From the NCBI GenBank assembly GCA_002386525.1, contig DGIS01000022.1:186001-250000 (forward strand): 64,000 nucleotides of DNA, given 5' to 3'. This DNA comes from Sphingobacterium sp. UBA4616 (GTDB lineage Bacteria > Bacteroidota > Bacteroidia > Sphingobacteriales > Sphingobacteriaceae). The translations under genes were made by a program, and so were the position numbers. The stretch's first letter is position 1. The number at the start of each line of letters is the position of its first letter. Positions 62,819 to 64,000 of this stretch are shown here, piece by piece. The notes beneath the pieces were generated by a model. The model worked only from the letters and a program-made list of their open reading frames with translations, was not told the origin of the DNA and searched no databases.

Positions 62819-64000
62819 ATGAAAAATAGCTTACGATATGGTACCGTGGTAATGATCCAGTTGGCATTGACTCAGGTATTATATGCTCAAGAACTGCTGA
62901 AAGGAAAAGTTGTTGACGATAAAAGTCAGCCTATTAGCGGAGTGACTATCCGTGTGAACGGCAAAGGTAGTGGAACGACGAATAAAAATGGTGAATTTGG
63001 TATCGTGGCCAAGCCGGGGGATAAAGTTACCTTCACTTCGATAGAATACCTATCTAAAACCTTAATCGTATCCAACCGCTCTTTTTTGCAGGTAGACATG
63101 ATATCCAAGCAAGAAGCTCTTGACGAAGTCGTTGTCATTGGCTATGGAACGCAAAAGCGGACTAATCTTATTGCACCCGTTTCAAAATTTAATGCTGAAA
63201 ATCTCGATGAACGGCCTATTGCTCGCGTTGATCAAGCCTTGATCGGACAGATGTCTGGCGTACGGGTCAAGCAATCTACGGGTGTTCCCGGAAAGGGGTT
63301 AAGTGTACAGGTCAGGGGGTCGGGGTCTATTACTGCTGGTAGTGAGCCCTTGTATGTCATTGATGGTTTCCCATTGTCAACGGCCTCGCAAAATGGCTCC
63401 GGAAACTATGCCTCGGGAAATCCTTTGGACAATATGAACCCCAATGATATTGAATCTGTAGAGGTTTTAAAAGATGCATCTGCGGCTGCTATTTACGGAT
63501 CCCGGGCAGCAAATGGCGTTGTCCTGATCACCACAAAGCGTGGAAAGAGCGGTCAGGCCAAACTGAGTCTCAATTCATACATTGGTATTTCCGAGGCTTA
63601 TAAGAAATTGGATATGTTAAATGGTGAGGAGTGGATAGATAGAGCGGTGGAGATGATCAATGCGCAATGGGAAGCCTCGGGTACAGGAAGATTGGCAAGT
63701 CAAAGTAATGCGGAACGACGGAAGATACTGGGGCTCGCCGACGGGACATATAATACAGCTTACATGTATGATGACCGCTGGCTGGAGCCTGGACATCCCG
63801 GACTTTATCTCGTTAACTGGCAGGACGAAGCGTATCGAAAAGGAGTGATTCAAAATTACCAGGTTGCAGCGTCGGGAGCGACAGAATTTGTCAATTATTA
63901 TGTCTCTGGGAATTATCTCAATCAGCAGGGTATTGTGAAAGGATTGGATTATAAAAACTATACTGCCAGGGCTAACGTTGAAGTGAAACCGAATAAGAAA
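62819..64000 (+). CDS. SusC/RagA TonB-dependent receptor, N-terminal part, cut by window end
   Basis: ATG 62819 opens a frame that stays open to the last base (394 codons). Signal peptide 'LTQVLYAQ', regulatory-like domain 'LKGKVVDDKSQPISGVTIRVNG', the typical 'LDEVVVIGYGTQKRTNL' box, and the plug motifs 'VDQALIGQMSGVRVKQS' and 'SAAAIYGSRAANGVVLITT' are all present. It is a third, distinct receptor with its own promoter region after the block E terminator. A SusD partner is expected just beyond the window. Confidence 0.95.
   Translation, partial: MKNSLRYGTVVMIQLALTQVLYAQELLKGKVVDDKSQPISGVTIRVNGKGSGTTNKNGEFGIVAKPGDKVTFTSIEYLSKTLIVSNRSFLQVDMISKQEALDEVVVIGYGTQKRTNLIAPVSKFNAENLDERPIARVDQALIGQMSGVRVKQSTGVPGKGLSVQVRGSGSITAGSEPLYVIDGFPLSTASQNGSGNYASGNPLDNMNPNDIESVEVLKDASAAAIYGSRAANGVVLITTKRGKSGQAKLSLNSYIGISEAYKKLDMLNGEEWIDRAVEMINAQWEASGTGRLASQSNAERRKILGLADGTYNTAYMYDDRWLEPGHPGLYLVNWQDEAYRKGVIQNYQVAASGATEFVNYYVSGNYLNQQGIVKGLDYKNYTARANVEVKPNKK

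Overview
The window comes from a Bacteroidota chromosome, most likely a Sphingobacteriaceae such as Sphingobacterium. The evidence is three SusC/RagA receptors (one cut by the window end), two SusD/RagB lipoproteins, many Sec or lipobox signal peptides on glycosidases, a candidate TAnnTTTG-type -7 element, and moderate GC. Every gene I can support is on the + strand. The content is a very large pectin locus aimed at rhamnogalacturonan: backbone cleavage (PL11, GH28, GH105), rhamnose removal (GH78-like, two GH106), side-chain removal (two GH2, GH43, GH51, GH127), deacetylation (three CE12-type esterases, one sialate-esterase-like protein), a sulfatase, and a complete L-rhamnose catabolic set.

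Layout. Block A (1-20.9 kb) enters from the left: two class III CoA-transferase paralogues, a solute-binding-protein fold without a signal peptide, a Gfo/Idh/MocA dehydrogenase, a MaoC hydratase and a FucP-type symporter. It then runs with small gaps or overlaps into GH78-like, GH2, GH106, GH127, sialate-esterase-like and DUF5703-like exported proteins, and ends at a strong terminator (20905). Block B (21.0-27.1 kb) is rhaT, the fused aldolase/dehydrogenase, rhamnose isomerase and rhamnulokinase. A single CE12 esterase follows (27.2-28.5 kb) with its own terminator.

Block C (28.8-44.1 kb) is the uptake block: FAS1 lipoprotein, SusC, SusD, two more FAS1 lipoproteins, SusC, SusD. Block D (44.3-47.8 kb) holds a GH51 with an extra N-terminal partial propeller and a stand-alone GH43. 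A 350-base leader ending in a terminator-like hairpin precedes a second GH2 (48.2-51.0 kb). After a repeat-rich gap (51.1-51.8 kb), block E (51.8-62.5 kb) encodes GH28, PL11, two CE12, sulfatase, GH105, rhamnose mutarotase and a second GH106. A third SusC starts at 62819 and is cut by the window end.

Inferred workflow: FAS1 lipoproteins and SusCD capture and import oligosaccharides. PL11, GH28, GH105 and the exo-glycosidases and esterases take them apart in the periplasm or at the surface. RhaT and the FucP-like symporter carry sugars inward, and RhaM, RhaI, RhaB and the fused aldolase/dehydrogenase convert rhamnose to DHAP and a C3 product. The least explained part is the cytosolic CoA-transferase/MaoC/dehydrogenase/solute-binding module in block A. 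It looks like a CoA-thioester route for an unusual sugar or sugar acid and is the best candidate for something undescribed. No transcription regulator, tRNA, rRNA, CRISPR array or insertion sequence was seen.
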